The notes under the pieces are model-generated. The model saw nothing but the letters and a program-made list of their open reading frames with translations, was not told where the DNA came from and ran no database searches. Positions 1 through 25,175 of a DNA stretch of 64,000 bases are shown in pieces. Both the position numbers and the translations under genes were made by a program. This DNA is from Stratiolaelaps scimitus (Eukaryota > Arthropoda > Arachnida > Mesostigmata > Laelapidae), in NCBI GenBank assembly GCA_019614645.1, contig JABWDB010000018.1, positions 6,224,501 to 6,288,500 on the forward strand, given 5' to 3'. Position 1 is the stretch's first letter; each line of letters begins with the position of its first letter.

Positions 1-8
1 AGTTCATA

Positions 9-188
9 ATGAAGCTCTATCAGGTGTTTCTGTCATTGGTGGCGGTAGTAGCTTCTTCATTGGGGCACTTTGGCGGAGTTCTCACGCGGTACACCTGCTA
101 CATAAGCAACGAACGATTATGCACTGATAGCAAAGACAACGACTTAAACAATAGAGACTATCTACAACAAGAGCAATCGTTCAGGTAG
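9..188 (+). CDS. Possible small secreted peptide (59 aa)
   Basis: I do not recognise this ORF. It reads ATG to TAG without interruption and starts MKLYQVFLSLVAVVASSLG, a good signal-peptide shape: basic residue 2, hydrophobic core at residues 4-18, small residues before a likely cut near residue 19. The remaining 40 residues are polar, hold two cysteines (residues 30 and 38) and end in a Gln/Glu/Arg-rich tail. An AATAAA poly(A) signal lies about 60 bp past the stop (247-252). It is so close to the window edge that an upstream exon or promoter cannot be judged, so it could also be a last exon. It could be a chance ORF; the signal peptide plus poly(A) signal is the only support. Confidence 0.4.
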   Translation: MKLYQVFLSLVAVVASSLGHFGGVLTRYTCYISNERLCTDSKDNDLNNRDYLQQEQSFR

Positions 189-246
189 TTGTGGTGATTT
201 AATAAGCACTCTTTAGTATAGAATAGTTTCGTACACTTGATTTTTT

Positions 247-252
247 AATAAA
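247..252 (+). terminator. Poly(A) signal AATAAA after the small secreted ORF
   Basis: Canonical hexamer in an AT-rich stretch, at a suitable distance after the TAG at 186-188. It could be chance, because the local base composition is AT-rich. Confidence 0.35.
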
Positions 253-526
253 TCTAACTTAACTCGACACAGCGTCATGTGTACTCACGGTACAACGAGT
301 GTGGTTGCTCTCTCACTTTCGTTGCCCATGGTCCGGATTTTCAACGTGCTGAACCTGTCGCTTGCCACCTGTAGAGTTCAGGCGGAGTTGGTGAACTCTT
401 CTTATGTGACCGAATGTATGGTCTAATTGACATCTGTCATCACGGATTTATTTACTTCATTTGTTTCGAACGATAACAGAACCGTACGCTGGCATGCTAC
501 AGCCGCAAGTGTATGCGCTGACTTGA

Positions 527-3332
<2,806 letters not shown>

Positions 3333-3517
3333 GTGACTATTATCGAAGGAACAGAGCTATTCCTGCAAGTAACATTGCCATAGCCATTCAACGAATTGGT
3401 TATATCAAATCAATATTACCAATATTATTATTATTATTATTATTATAGTGTGGCTTCTATTTTCACAGAAAAAAATCCTTGAGCCACTCTTTGTAGATGG
3501 GACGTCGCGAGGGACTG

Positions 3518-3523
3518 AATAAA
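3518..3523 (+). terminator. Poly(A) signal of AK3
   Basis: AATAAA about 190 bp after the AK3 stop, followed by an A-rich run. It is the first canonical hexamer downstream of that stop. Confidence 0.5.
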
Positions 3524-3599
3524 AAAAGAGGTGGCATGGTCATGTATTTTCGCAAAATTTTTGTGTTCATTAAACTCAGTTTTGTACGCATTGTACATA

Positions 3600-3962
3600 A
3601 CGTGCTATTTAGAGTTGCATGTTTTTCGTGTCGGGCCGATGTCTAGTTTCGTAAGCGTTCACAAAGATTTCATAGACAAGTTCCACGTATGTATGTATTC
3701 ACGCTTAGGCATCTGTACCCAGGCCCAACACAGCCATTAGGTCATCAACGAGGAGCACTTGTCATACGTTCCCTGGTGAGCGCGGCAATCAGGCTCCATG
3801 TGGCACATTTCGGGTAGCTTAGTGTGAAATTTTTCGGGTAATTTTAAGTTGATGACAGCCACGGATGCTTTCGCTGCACATGGTGCGGGGTCGTTGAGAA
3901 ACTTCGGATGCTGCATTATGGACCAAGGTAGCACATCACATCCACAAATCAAATTGTCACAC
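3600..3962 (-). pseudogene. Decayed partial copy of CWC22 with an internal deletion
   Basis: Read on the minus strand this matches two separate parts of the CWC22 coding exon in the same order. Bases 3737-3845 and the more decayed 3610-3700 match the MA3 part (gene 6515-6708): the copy keeps a peptide PEMCHMEPDCRAHQGTYDK where the gene has [19 protein letters not shown]. Bases 3846-3962 match the MIF4G part (gene about 7457-7580), including IMQ, AVIN and the codons around a CGCGGACG-like stretch. About 745 bp of the gene between these parts is missing. A 71-codon frame stays open across the junction, but the rest is broken by stops and substitutions. It lies in the same orientation as CWC22, just past its 3' end, so a local tandem duplication followed by deletion is more likely than retroposition; the parent region has no introns, so splicing cannot decide. 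Confidence 0.75.
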
Positions 3963-4377
3963 GAAATATAGCTTAATCACGACCGTTCTTTATACGAGAC
4001 ACGTTCAATTTATTAAAACTACTTTACTTTAGCATCTGCTAAGCGATCAGGTGGTGCTCGACGCTGCCGCCACCTCGCGTGTTCTTCGGCAGTGCAATTT
4101 ACCCTTCAGAATAACAAATGATAGATGTTACCATGTCTAGTCGGACGGTTATTCAAATCTGTCTCGCGCCTGACTCGTCCACTTTGCGGCATGACAAAGC
4201 GATACCACGTGATTTCATTAAGTCATATCGACGTTTAAAAGAAACCTTGTGGAGTGCATGCATTATAAGTAAAGATTCATTATTAAAAAGGGCTCAAAAA
4301 TACGACCGGGAGCTTGTCTTCTGGCGCATATTCACTTTCTGCTAAGCTAGTATTTCATATACTCGAACCGAGACATT

Positions 4378-4379
<2 letters not shown>

Positions 4380-4411
<32 letters not shown>
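4380..4411. repeat. (TA)n microsatellite past the CWC22 3' end
   Basis: About 16 TA units between the CWC22 copy and the CWC22 poly(A) signal. Confidence 0.95.
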
Positions 4412-4413
<2 letters not shown>

Positions 4414-4499
4414 AAATTGACATCTAAATAAAATAAACGAGAGACTCGATAAGGAAATCATAACATATTTAGAAATTCAATAAACCATAGGTTGGTATA

Positions 4500-4505
4500 T
4501 TTATT
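4500..4505 (-). terminator. Poly(A) signal of CWC22
   Basis: AATAAA on the minus strand about 210 bp past the CWC22 stop codon. It lies in an AT-rich 3' flank before the (TA)n run at 4380-4411. Confidence 0.5.
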
Positions 4506-4714
4506 TACAGTCAATCACATACAAAAAGTAGTTACATATTATACACATCGCAGGCGTCTCTGCGGGACCTGAGAAATCGAATCCCCTGCAGTAAAAGTAA
4601 TAACCACAATATTCATAGTTATTGTAATAATAATATCACGCGTCAACATTATACAATATAACGTAGGTGAGATAGTCGGTATCGACGGCTACGGATAATA
4701 ATAATAGTAATAAT

Positions 4715-7700
4715 TTAACTGTTACTTCTATGACGCCTTCTCCGGCTCTCGCCGGAGTGCTCATCGGCTCGTCGTCGTTCGCCGCGCCCCGCCGACCGCT
4801 CCTCTTCGCGTCGATTCCTGTCCGTTTTATCGTTTCCTTGTTTGTCAGACTGCTTAAATCGGTCTTCGCGCTCATCTCGCGGCTGTTCGCCACGGTCCGA
4901 CGATCTCGTGCGCCGATATTTTTTATGTACCCGTCTTCGACTATCGTCTCTCTGCTCGGCATCGCTGCTTCCACTGTCCCTGCGTCGTTTCGTCCGGTTC
5001 TCCTTATCCTCTTCGACCCTTCGCTCCCGACGCTGATCCTGATCAGCGTTCGGATTCGACTCAGCGGAGCTCTTGACCTTCACCGACGTCCGTGGGCTTT
5101 TCTCCTGATCTCGGACGTCCGCATTTCTCTGGCTTCTTTTATCCGACTTCCCGCGACCGGTCTCCACATCGCCATGATTCGGTTCATCGCGCGCGTTCTT
5201 GCTACGATGCCTCCGTTCGTTCTCTTGTCCAGCCTTCGACTCCTTACGGCCCCTCTCCTCATCCCGGTTGCGCTCCTCGCTCTTATCGTCACGGGTGTGC
5301 CGTCGACCGCTATCTCTGTCATCGCCATCGCCGGTCGTCTTCCGCCCTCGATCGCCTTTTCGGTTATCTCTCCTCGAGACAGGATCCTCCTTGCGGTTAT
5401 TGTCTTCCCTTCGACGATCGGCGGCCTCTCGATGGTTGGCCTTCTCATCGGGCGCTCGATCTTTCTTCGCCTCGTTCCTGTCGCGTTCGTGGGCGCTGCC
5501 GTTCTGACGGCGACCACTGTCGCTCCGACCTTTCGGCGGCCTTTCGTTACCGCTGCTGTCGGCTCGTTTGCTTCGGCTGATAGGTTCGTTCTTCTTCTTT
5601 TTCTTTGCTGATTTCTTCCGTCGATCGGCGTCATCGCTACTTGATGATGAAGTTGACGACGATGATGACGGAGAGGACGAGCTCGACGAGCTGTCCGATG
5701 ACGAGTCGTTGGAATCCGATGAGTCACTAGTCGTGCTTGAGGACGAACTCGACGAGCTCGATGAGGAGCTCGACGCGTCGTCCTTGACAATCGGAGGCGG
5801 CTTCTTAGGCATGGTTTTTAAATGTTCACGAAGGTCGTCACTGTGACAAACATATTGAGTACTGTTAGTATAATGTATCGGCATGGAGTATGTATATTCA
5901 AATGGTAGCTGTATTCAGCTGGACAAATGTACAACAAATGATTTCGGGGAAACCCAAAACCCAGTAGAGCAACTATCTAATAAGGAGACAACAAGATCAT
6001 ATGGCAAAAACATCATATTCTATTATATATAAGCTTTCAAGTTACTTAAGTACGTAGACCGCAGTTACACATACCTATATATATATACGTATATATCGTT
6101 ACACTCTGTACACGTAATTTATCAAAAATGGTCCGCACGGCGTCACGGATGGCATTGCCCATTGTGGCGTCATTTGAGAGAATATCTAGCTTACAAAACA
6201 AAGTTGAACTTACGTGAGGCCTCCCAGTCCGATCGAGGTGTAGAAGTTGATGGCAAAGCGGGTGTTCTGAGGTGAATCCCTTGGAAACAAGCCATCAAAT
6301 GCCTCTTGCAATGTAGCGTCCTTTACCCGCTCGTTTAGCTTTACTAATCCCATAAACTCCGCGAGTTCCTGGAAGAGAATCTTGATGAAGATTCGCGAAG
6401 ACGAATTGGTCGTTTCCTCGCCAAGTTTGATGACGCTCAACACCTGCCAAGGTAGCGCATCACTATGCAAGAGATTGGCAAAGAACTTGGCACAATTTCG
6501 AAGTTTATTGGTGTCGAGCCGATGCACCGTCTCGTAAGCGTTCACGAAGATCTCACAAAACGGTTCCATGTATTCACGCCTAATCATACATAATCGTTGG
6601 GCGACCAACGAGAAGAACTTCTCATATGTCCTCTGTTGAGCGCAACAATCAAGGACCATGTGGCACATCTCAGGTATCTGGGCCGGCTTGATTTCCAATT
6701 TAAGTAGCTTGTGGACACACTCTTCAAAGTTCAGCGAGCTTTGTATTGTTAGGAATATAGTTCGACGAAGTGCAACCATATTCGTTTCGGTCATATCGAC
6801 AATAGCGTCGGCGTCGCCCTGTGCTTCATTTCCCTCATCATCCTCAGAGGACTCCGACGACGATCCGGAAGAACCACTGCCCGAGCTGCCGCTGCCGCTG
6901 TCACCTACAATCGACTTGTAGATGTCCTGATATTTCTCTTCATTCTTCTCATAAATAGGGTCGAATTTGAAAATATTTAGCACGTCCTGTCCATCGTTCA
7001 CCTCTTCTAGGCTAATCATATGCGTGAACTGATCGGCCTCTTGAACGAGATCCAATTCTGGCAAGAGATGTGGATGATCTTTGAAGCCCTCTTTGCGAAC
7101 TGCGGCTAGCACTTCAATCATATATTGACAGCGCTTGTCAACGGCACCTTCGTGAAGTATGTGCCGTAGGCGCTCCATGATTGCTAGCACTCCGCGGGGT
7201 GAAACGTCTGTGAGCATCTGTCCGGCCTCCTTTAGAAAGGCAATGGCAACCTCAACGGAATCCTCTGTGGGCTTCTCAAGGAGCAAGGTGAGAATTTCGA
7301 GAACGATGACCTCGTGGGCTACCTGCTGGTTGAACAGGTGAGCAAGAAATTTGACGCTCGACACACACATGGCCTTGTCGTTTCGTCGGAAGCCGCGTTT
7401 AAATTGCAAAATTGACCTCTTCAGAATTAGCTCACCGGTTTGTGGAAATTTAGAATTGAGAACAGCCACGAGGCCTGCGTAGACATGAGTGAAGGTCGGT
7501 GAAAACGCCTGCGCCTGCATGATTGACCGAGCTAGCACACCACGTCCGCGAATCAAATTTTCACGGAATAACTCGAACACGATCTCCTTTAGATTGGATA
7601 CGTTCACCTTATTCACAAGACCGTTGATGCTCTTCTTTAACGCCTCCCATGCGATCCTCTGATATTCAATGCTTCCTTTATCCGTAATGCTCTTCTGCAT

Positions 7701-10283
7701 TTCACGCAACTTCGCCGGCGGGATATACGCTCCACCAGTTTTCGTTAGCAGTGGATCAAGTGTCTTCTTCTTCGGAGGATTCTCCGCTTGGACCAGTAAC
7801 GGAGGCCGTGCCGGAGCCGGTGGTGCCTGCACGATCTGGGATTTCAACCGGGGTCCCTTGGTCGCATCGAGCTGCTCATCTTCGCTCGACTCGTTGTCCG
7901 TAGCACTACCGGAACTGTGTCCGCTTCCGCTTCGCTTCTGTCGTCTGGAAGTCTTCGCGGCCTTTGGCACAGTCCGAGCCTGCTTGGCACTGTCCGCTAG
8001 AGCGGTGGATTCGGTTTCACTTTCGCTGCTGTCGCTGGTGGCGGTAGCGGAGCTCCGTCCACTTTCACTCTGCCGTTTGCGACGTAGCGTCTTTGTCGTC
8101 TTCGTCGTTCGGACGTGCTTTCCTTGCGTGACACTGTCCTGCTGAGCAGCAGTGTCGTCACCGCTCTCACTGCCGCTCGATGATGAGTCCGCCACGGTGC
8201 CTCGAACTTTCTTTCCATGGTGATGAACTTTTGACTGACCGGCTTCCTCCGCTGCTCCATTGGCACCACCGCCTTTAGTGCCTTGGTCAGCTTCCTTGCG
8301 ATGAGGCTTATTTTTGTCATTGTTATCATCCTCGCTACCACTCATTTCAGCAGCTTGCAGCTGCAGCGTGTCTGGGTGATCTTCTGGAGGCGCAGGAGAC
8401 TTCGGTGACGGTGGACTTGGCTGAGATGTAGTAACAACTGTATCTTCTGCAAACGAATGCAACACATATAATAGAATCAGTGGCATTTTGAGAATGTATC
8501 ACAGTTGGTTTTAGCCAGCCTAGGGCAGGCTAATTGATTATTGCCGCTAGCCAATCCAGTAAGGAGGCAAAGGTAATGATCCAGCAAGTGATCGTTACCG
8601 TCACAGGCGGTTCTTTACTAGTGTACCTCATTACATACCCAATACCCATAAGAGGCAATGGCGAGTTACATAACTACCCGTTAAATAAATAAGTTAGCGT
8701 AAATATACGTTATGGGCAGGTACATACCAGGCTTCGGAGCCGTCACTTCCAATGATCCGCTCGGTTGTCCCACATCAGCAAGGTGTGTTGTCTCGTGTTT
8801 CTTCATCTCCATTTTGGGTTCGTGCGATGATGTTTTGTCTTCGCTACTTTCACGTTCCTGCGAAGTTCCACGCCGGCTGAGCGAGGTTTCGCGGGACGAG
8901 GCGACTGATCCTGTACGAACACAAAGGATCTCTTCACAACGACCCCGATCGCGGTCCGCAGCACGCTCTTCGGCGTACCTGAAAACATCAATGATAACCT
9001 CATGTTAGACCGATGCTTGAAAAACAAATTCATCGCTTGGTCGAAGGGTTAGTTCGGCATCTAGCAGGGGAGCCGGAGGGAGGTTCAACCATTCGTCGCC
9101 ATTGAACACAACGTTTATCATCTTCAGTATTGTAGCCACAACACAAGTATCCTCGCCGTAAAATGAGGCCTGTCCACGAAAATGATCTACGTACAGTGCG
9201 TGCAGCCCAATAATGGGCACAAATTACGCACAGAAGGTTTTGTAAACTCTCGTCTTATAAAGTTACTTCAGTAATCTACTGTATCTAATCAATAATCTAT
9301 CATTCTGTGTATACACTCCTATTTTTTGTCACCATGTTAATATTTTCTTTCCTTTTTATTTTTTCGACAATTTGGACGTTGTAGAATCGCAGTTACAAAA
9401 ATAAGCCACAATTTGAATTGAGAAAAAAATCGAATTGAGCTTCGTTGAACAGCGTGTTTTAAAGGAACCCAAAGCTCGCGCAATTCCTTTTCACCATTAA
9501 TACGTATTGGTAAAATAAACGTCCCCTGCCGTAGAAAGCCGCAGCACTTTCGTAAACACGTAACCGTGGAAATATAGGTCAAATAGAACTTGGATTGGCA
9601 TGTTCGGATACTTCTGGACGATGAAAAAGGCTGCCTTTGAAATAGGTCCAGCAAACGAAGTCACACACACATGCACACGCACCCATAATTATCTGCTAGG
9701 GTCTAAATAAGGTTCCGAATCATCAGGATATATCAGTATGGATTAGGAATATCAAATGGGAAGAGTTACTGAGTCAAAGGGGGGCCTCCTACCCAACCTG
9801 GTCGCTGGGGTCGTTGGCACTCTCACGTTGATGATGCGAAATAACAGCACGAAATCAGTCACGATCCAAGCAAATAAACGTGTTAAACACAGTGATGAAA
9901 GTCAAACTAAACACAACAAATATGGATAGCGCGTTCAGTCGTCAACACGCTTTTTTCATGAGGATAGTAGTGTTAATAGCACTGAGACTGGTGTCAGTCA
10001 CTGCAACAACATAATTGGGCATTGAGCCACTGACCGGCGGTCGCGTTCTCGCGTAATCGTATCCCTGGAGTCATCTCGTCGGCTCGAGCAGCTCTCTACC
10101 GTTCCCTCTCGAGCGGCTCGCTCAGGGGTGGCGCTCCGAGAGGAATCGGAGCTTGAGCCCCCACCAGTAGCAGAAGTAGTAGGAACGGCCGCTGCCGCCG
10201 CCGCTGCCGCCGCCGCTGTTGGAGTACCATCGCCTGCGCCAGCCGCCTCTTCATCGCCAGACGATGAAGACGAATCATGCCGC
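4715..10283 (-). CDS. CWC22: Pre-mRNA-splicing factor CWC22 (nucampholin) homologue, 5' end incomplete
   Basis: Four minus-strand exons join in frame: 10283-10035 (start uncertain), 8978-8728, 8446-6214 and 5840-4715 (TAA). About 1,280 residues are visible, longer than vertebrate CWC22 (about 900) because both ends are expanded. The N-terminus has an alanine run and Ser/Asp/Glu-rich repeats. The core starts at [14 protein letters not shown] (about 7735) and runs through the MIF4G domain (about 7700-7130) and the MA3 domain (about 6820-6260), ending [15 protein letters not shown] across the last intron. The C-terminus opens with a long Ser/Asp run and becomes an Arg/Ser/Asp/Glu-rich tail. In the family the MIF4G domain binds eIF4A3 and escorts it to the spliceosome for exon-junction-complex loading, in the nucleus. 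No initiator ATG was found in frame in the first visible exon, so one or more 5' exons lie further right. It is convergent with AK3 and divergent from E(z). Confidence 0.95.
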
Positions 10284-13278
10284 CTGTCCAGGTTATCCAG
10301 GTAATAAAATGCGCAACCAGGTCAGTAACACGTACGCGAATGGACGCATAGGTAACTCTCGCATAGGTCGCTCAATGTGTTTCTCATATTTCGTCCTCTC
10401 TTCTCCGTTTGGCAACACGGACTAAACTTGATCCGTTACATTTTGGAACAAAAAAAATAATGCGTATATAAATCAGCTACTCGTGACAATAGTAACAATG
10501 AATGATAGGTAACAATACTATAAAACAATGATATATCATTTTTTACTGTTATGGTGACATTGTTCATGATCGTTGCCTGAGCTTTATGGTGCTAGTTTCG
10601 TACGGGAAAAATATAATGCGGGATATATGAAGAGCTCTCAACTTGGGATGCTAGTAAATACTGGGAAAGTACTCAAATCCGATCAAAACCGACGATTATT
10701 ATTCAGCTGTCTCTTTTCTTAATCCCAGTAAGATAATAGCGCAAGTATTTATGTGTAATATTTATGGAAATATGAAATAGACATACCATGTCAATACATA
10801 CAATAAACATACCAGATACAACGACGCCCTCGTAGTTTCAGACTTATGGAATCAATTACTTCTCATCATTCTCTAGATTTACACACAACATGGACTCAAC
10901 ATGCGTCATGTGTCGGGAACTCGACCAGCGGTCTTGAACCCTAGCTATTGACCGAGCCTTGAGCGCGGCCAAAGCCGATTCGGTTTCACGCAACAATTCA
11001 GTATGTGGACAAAATTTTTTCTCCGAGATTCACCGTACGTTCAACGGCTGCGCCAATATCACAGCGTCCAACGACGCGAGAAAAACGGAGTCAACAATAA
11101 CTCCGCCCTGGGGATTCGGTCATCCGAATGCTGCACCGACAGCCATAAAAGGTTTGCCGTTTTAGTTACAAACATCGGCGCGGCGACTTGGACGGTGATT
11201 AAAGGCTCTGGCGCCGGAGGCCGCAGGTTCGACTCCCGCGACGGGACGTATCGCGAACGCAAGCGTTGCAAACAACTCCGGTTCCGTTAATATACCAAAA
11301 ACGTTGTATTGTGTTTGTATACGATATAACATACACGCGCTCAGGGGACCTGACACAATGACACCGACTATGCAGGCAGTTTGTTTATTCACTGTATCCA
11401 TAATCGGTTTTTCGAACGCGTTCACGATCTTCGTTGAATCGGAAACTACCACCACGTGTACATATCGACCTCAGGTGTATATCTGTGTTTATATTCAGAC
11501 CTTCATTTTCACCCTATCAGCACTCCCGAGCAGCGATTGTAACGAGGATGACAGCCAAACTCGAACTGAACAGAACCGGTGCCATAATTGAAGCGTCAGA
11601 AAAATACATGAACGGATCTCGCATCGAATGGAAACGCTCACAGTTTTAACAAGGTTGAGCAGATATCTCTCCGGAAGCCTCTACTATCTTCAAACAGCGT
11701 GTTTTTAATGTTCGTACCCACCTTTTGGGCATCCTTTCAATACGTAACTGTGAGTTCAGCACAAATTTCACGATTGTCCACTCCTCATACAACAACACCA
11801 CACACACACGTTCTCCAGTAAACAGATACAACACTGGACCACCATCGAAGTGATTTCATTCCGTCGGTGTTTACCGGTGTCTCGTCGAAAAATAGGCCCG
11901 CCAAACGCAGAACGGCATATTGCCCTCGGTCAATACGTGACTTGTTTTGGGCGCAAATTTTTTTCGGCCACTACCATTCTATCGAGGGTGCAATTCATAG
12001 CAGACATTGTCATATATATTCTACATAGGCATTTACGAAAAATCCTTAGAATATATAACAGAGTATTGAGCGAGGGGCCATCCACAGCACGAAGAAGGTT
12101 GCACCGGAGCCACGATCTGTCTCGACGGGCCCCGGGCAAGTTTCAAACCTTGATGGCTAAATATAGCATGGGAAGCTCAAATTTGTATCTACTGCCACTG
12201 TGTAAGTTCGTTCCAAGCGATTTTTTCCTAATTTCACTGATTTCGCCGTATAGATATCGGCTCATAACAAAAGGTACGGGTCGATGAAGGAACGTAAGCT
12301 CAGGTCCAGATATCGAGCAGTATTAGACCTTGGCTTCAATGGCGCATCTAGTCTGCATGGTTTTCCCCCCGTAGTAAACGAGCTTCAGTTAATGAAAACT
12401 ATGTACATAGTGGTGCTGCTGCTGGTGGTTATCCGCGTTGCCCGCCTTTGAAAATTTGACATTCTCAATTGCAATTGACAAATATTTGTCGGTAGTTGTG
12501 TTAAACAACCACCCACCCTGACAGGTGGTAACGTGCCCGAAGAAGACAAACGCCAATATGAATAAATAATAGCCCGTGTCACTGCTGCTGTTCGACCATA
12601 TTTATTTGTTTATTATCGTGAGTATTATTATTATTGCAAAAAAAGAGCATACACATAGGCTTTAATTCAAGCCCATATGTGTAGTAATAATAATAGATTT
12701 ATATTTCGTAACTTGCCCTTGCTATAAACCACTTATCAGGATATTGTGCAGAATGCATCAGACCATAAGAAAAAAATGCGCCAGTGCAAAATAAAGAGTC
12801 GTTAACTGCCATACGTACCCCTGATGCACAGCAAGTCAATAATTAAATGCCGTTAAACTAAATATGCTGCTACTTTTATTATTACGCAGAGCGATAACAT
12901 CTTGTCATACTTGCAACATCTCTCATATAAACCATTACTCACTTATCGTTATACCCGCCATAGCAATATAATATCCAGCATACTTTAGGACCATAGCTAA
13001 TTATATCGTTTTACGTACCGAGTAAGTATATTCTCTTGATTAATAAACAAAGGAGATATACCCCATGAGATAAAATCATTTCACTAATAACAATGGAGAG
13101 GAAATTGTCTTGCTCGCGCCCCAGCAGCATATTTATCCGGCGACCCTTATGCTCATAATATACTGTTGTTGCTCTGGTGAAAATTACAAAAGGATATGCT
13201 TAGAGCATTGAGTTTCGAAGTTTTTTCCTCAAGTAATTTCATTTGAATCTTTTCCATTTTCACTCGCGACTCCTCTAG
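10284..13278. other. Intergenic region between divergent CWC22 and E(z)
   Basis: This gap should hold the unseen first exon(s) and promoter of CWC22 (minus) and the promoter and non-coding first exon of E(z) (plus). A SINE lies at 11172-11295. A 145-codon open frame at 11850-12287 has no signal, domain or exon-like base composition, so I do not call it. I could not place either transcription start. Confidence 0.5.
11172..11295 (+). repeat. SINE family A, copy 1 (tRNA-type promoter)
   Basis: A tRNA-like head with an exact pol III B box, GGTTCGACTCC (11226-11236), inside CCGCAGGTTCGACTCCCGCG. The same framework recurs at 41965-42095 and 22780-22922. After the head comes a GACGGGACGTAT-like linker and a degenerate tail (TTGCAAACAACTCCGGTTCC) matching the tail start TTGCAGTTCCTTTAATAAA of the other copies. 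It is the most diverged copy at the 3' end. Confidence 0.65.
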
Positions 13279-13284
13279 GGTCTA

Positions 13285-23768
<10,484 letters not shown>

Positions 23769-24179
23769 TGATAAATACGATGGTATCCTTCGCTAAAGCC
23801 ACTGCCCGATATTTCCTTGTTTGTGTGTCCTCTGCCAGACGTCCCGACAGGGTATCGAGAACAGGCATCTATGTCCTTTCCTCACGGCATTGGTATCACA
23901 AATTAGTAGTTATCACAGATTTCTATAAAAAAAGCTATTCCCATTTCATTTGTGTAAATTGTCCTTCCACAACTTTCCAAATGCTGTCGAAGAGCGGTAT
24001 TCGACTGATGTTCATACAAAACTGCTGTTCATATGTACAGCAACAACGCCACCGTTTGTTGAAGGAAGAAGTTGTATGTAGTTATATTTTGTATGATCAA
24101 TGGAATTGACGTCGAACTTAGTATCACACGAATAGTACAGGGAGTACTGTAAATGTAGTTAGTTAAAATGTACATAGTT

Positions 24180-24185
24180 AATAAA
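24180..24185 (+). terminator. Poly(A) signal of E(z)
   Basis: AATAAA about 410 bp past the E(z) TGA; no earlier canonical hexamer was noticed between them. Confidence 0.45.
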
Positions 24186-24549
24186 AATGGAATTTCGCTA
24201 AATTTGTACATTCAGTGTATTCATTAGTTTCCGTAAATATCAAATGGAATCGATATTTAATTCAGCAAATAGCACACGGCGTTCGTGGTCCTGAAATGAT
24301 TGTTTCTTCAACATGTTTACGGGGGAACAATCAAATCTATATGGTGGAGGTGGTACGTCTGGAGTTTGTTTGTTGATATTTGCGTATTGATGCGATCTCA
24401 ATTCGCGGACAGACAGTGTCTTTCTCGGAGAGCTGTGATGATTCGCGTTATGATTCAAACAAGATTCTTTCCATCGGATGCCCTCGCCTCGGGGAAATTG
24501 CCTCCCCCACCTATGTGCCATGACGCCTTTGGTACCTACCCAGTCCGAA

Positions 24550-24714
24550 ATCAATGATAGCGGAGGTGCGGGAATTGTACAAGGCAAGTGAATTGGTGCC
24601 TCTCATCCAGCAGTTGGAGGAACATGAAGAACAGCTCAGGGAAGATGTCGAAAGAAAGGCATTCTGGAGGTCATGCAAGCTTGGGTTTGTCTCCAAGGCA
24701 TCACACACTGATTC

Positions 24715-24760
<46 letters not shown>

Positions 24761-25175
24761 CTACATCAACAGCTTTCAGCATAGTGTACCTCTTGCCGTT
24801 AGCTTTGAGGTTTACGCAGATGATGTTAAACTCTACTGTCGACTTGGAACAGACCAGAGCCGTTGAAGGCTCCAAGATGGATTTAACTTCTCTTATGAAT
24901 AGGCGTCAAGAAAGGTTGATTGTACTCAGCCAGTACGTAAGTGCACAGTCCTGCACTTTGGCCACAATAACGGGTGAGCTGTGTTATTCGACCGGAAGTC
25001 AAACACTAGACGATGAGGAGATTATAATCGATTTTAGGTGTACAACCACCACCAAACTCCGGTGCTGTGAACATGTCACTGATGTTACTCTCTGCCCAAC
25101 ACAGTACTCAAATGGGATAGTTCGCTCTTTTGCAGCTCCTTTAATAAACCAATAAAACCTTTACCTTTACCTTTG
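24550..25175 (+). mobile_element. Decayed CR1-like non-LTR retrotransposon, 3' end
   Basis: A reverse-transcriptase catalytic motif VYADDVKLYCRLGTDQ (about 24810-24858) is followed, across frameshifts, by remnants of the next RT block (DLTSLMNRRQERL; then an HFGHNN-like stretch and YSTGSQTL). This order fits CR1/L2-type elements. The element ends with CAGCTCCTTTAATAAACCAATAAAACC and short TTTACC repeats (25158-25174) rather than poly(A), as in CR1-like elements. A (TA)n run at 24718-24758 interrupts it. The 24554-24690 part (IAEVRELYKASELVPLIQ...) is open and coiled-coil-like and may not belong to the LINE. Confidence 0.65.
24718..24758. repeat. (TA)n microsatellite inside the CR1-like remnant
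   Basis: About 20 TA units. Confidence 0.95.

Noticed and set aside
4730..5611. 293-codon + frame
   Set aside because: Antisense shadow of the CWC22 Arg/Ser/Asp tail; the minus strand gives phased exons and family motifs.
11850..12287. 145-codon + frame upstream of E(z)
   Set aside because: No signal, domain, codon bias or splice evidence; lies in the divergent promoter gap.
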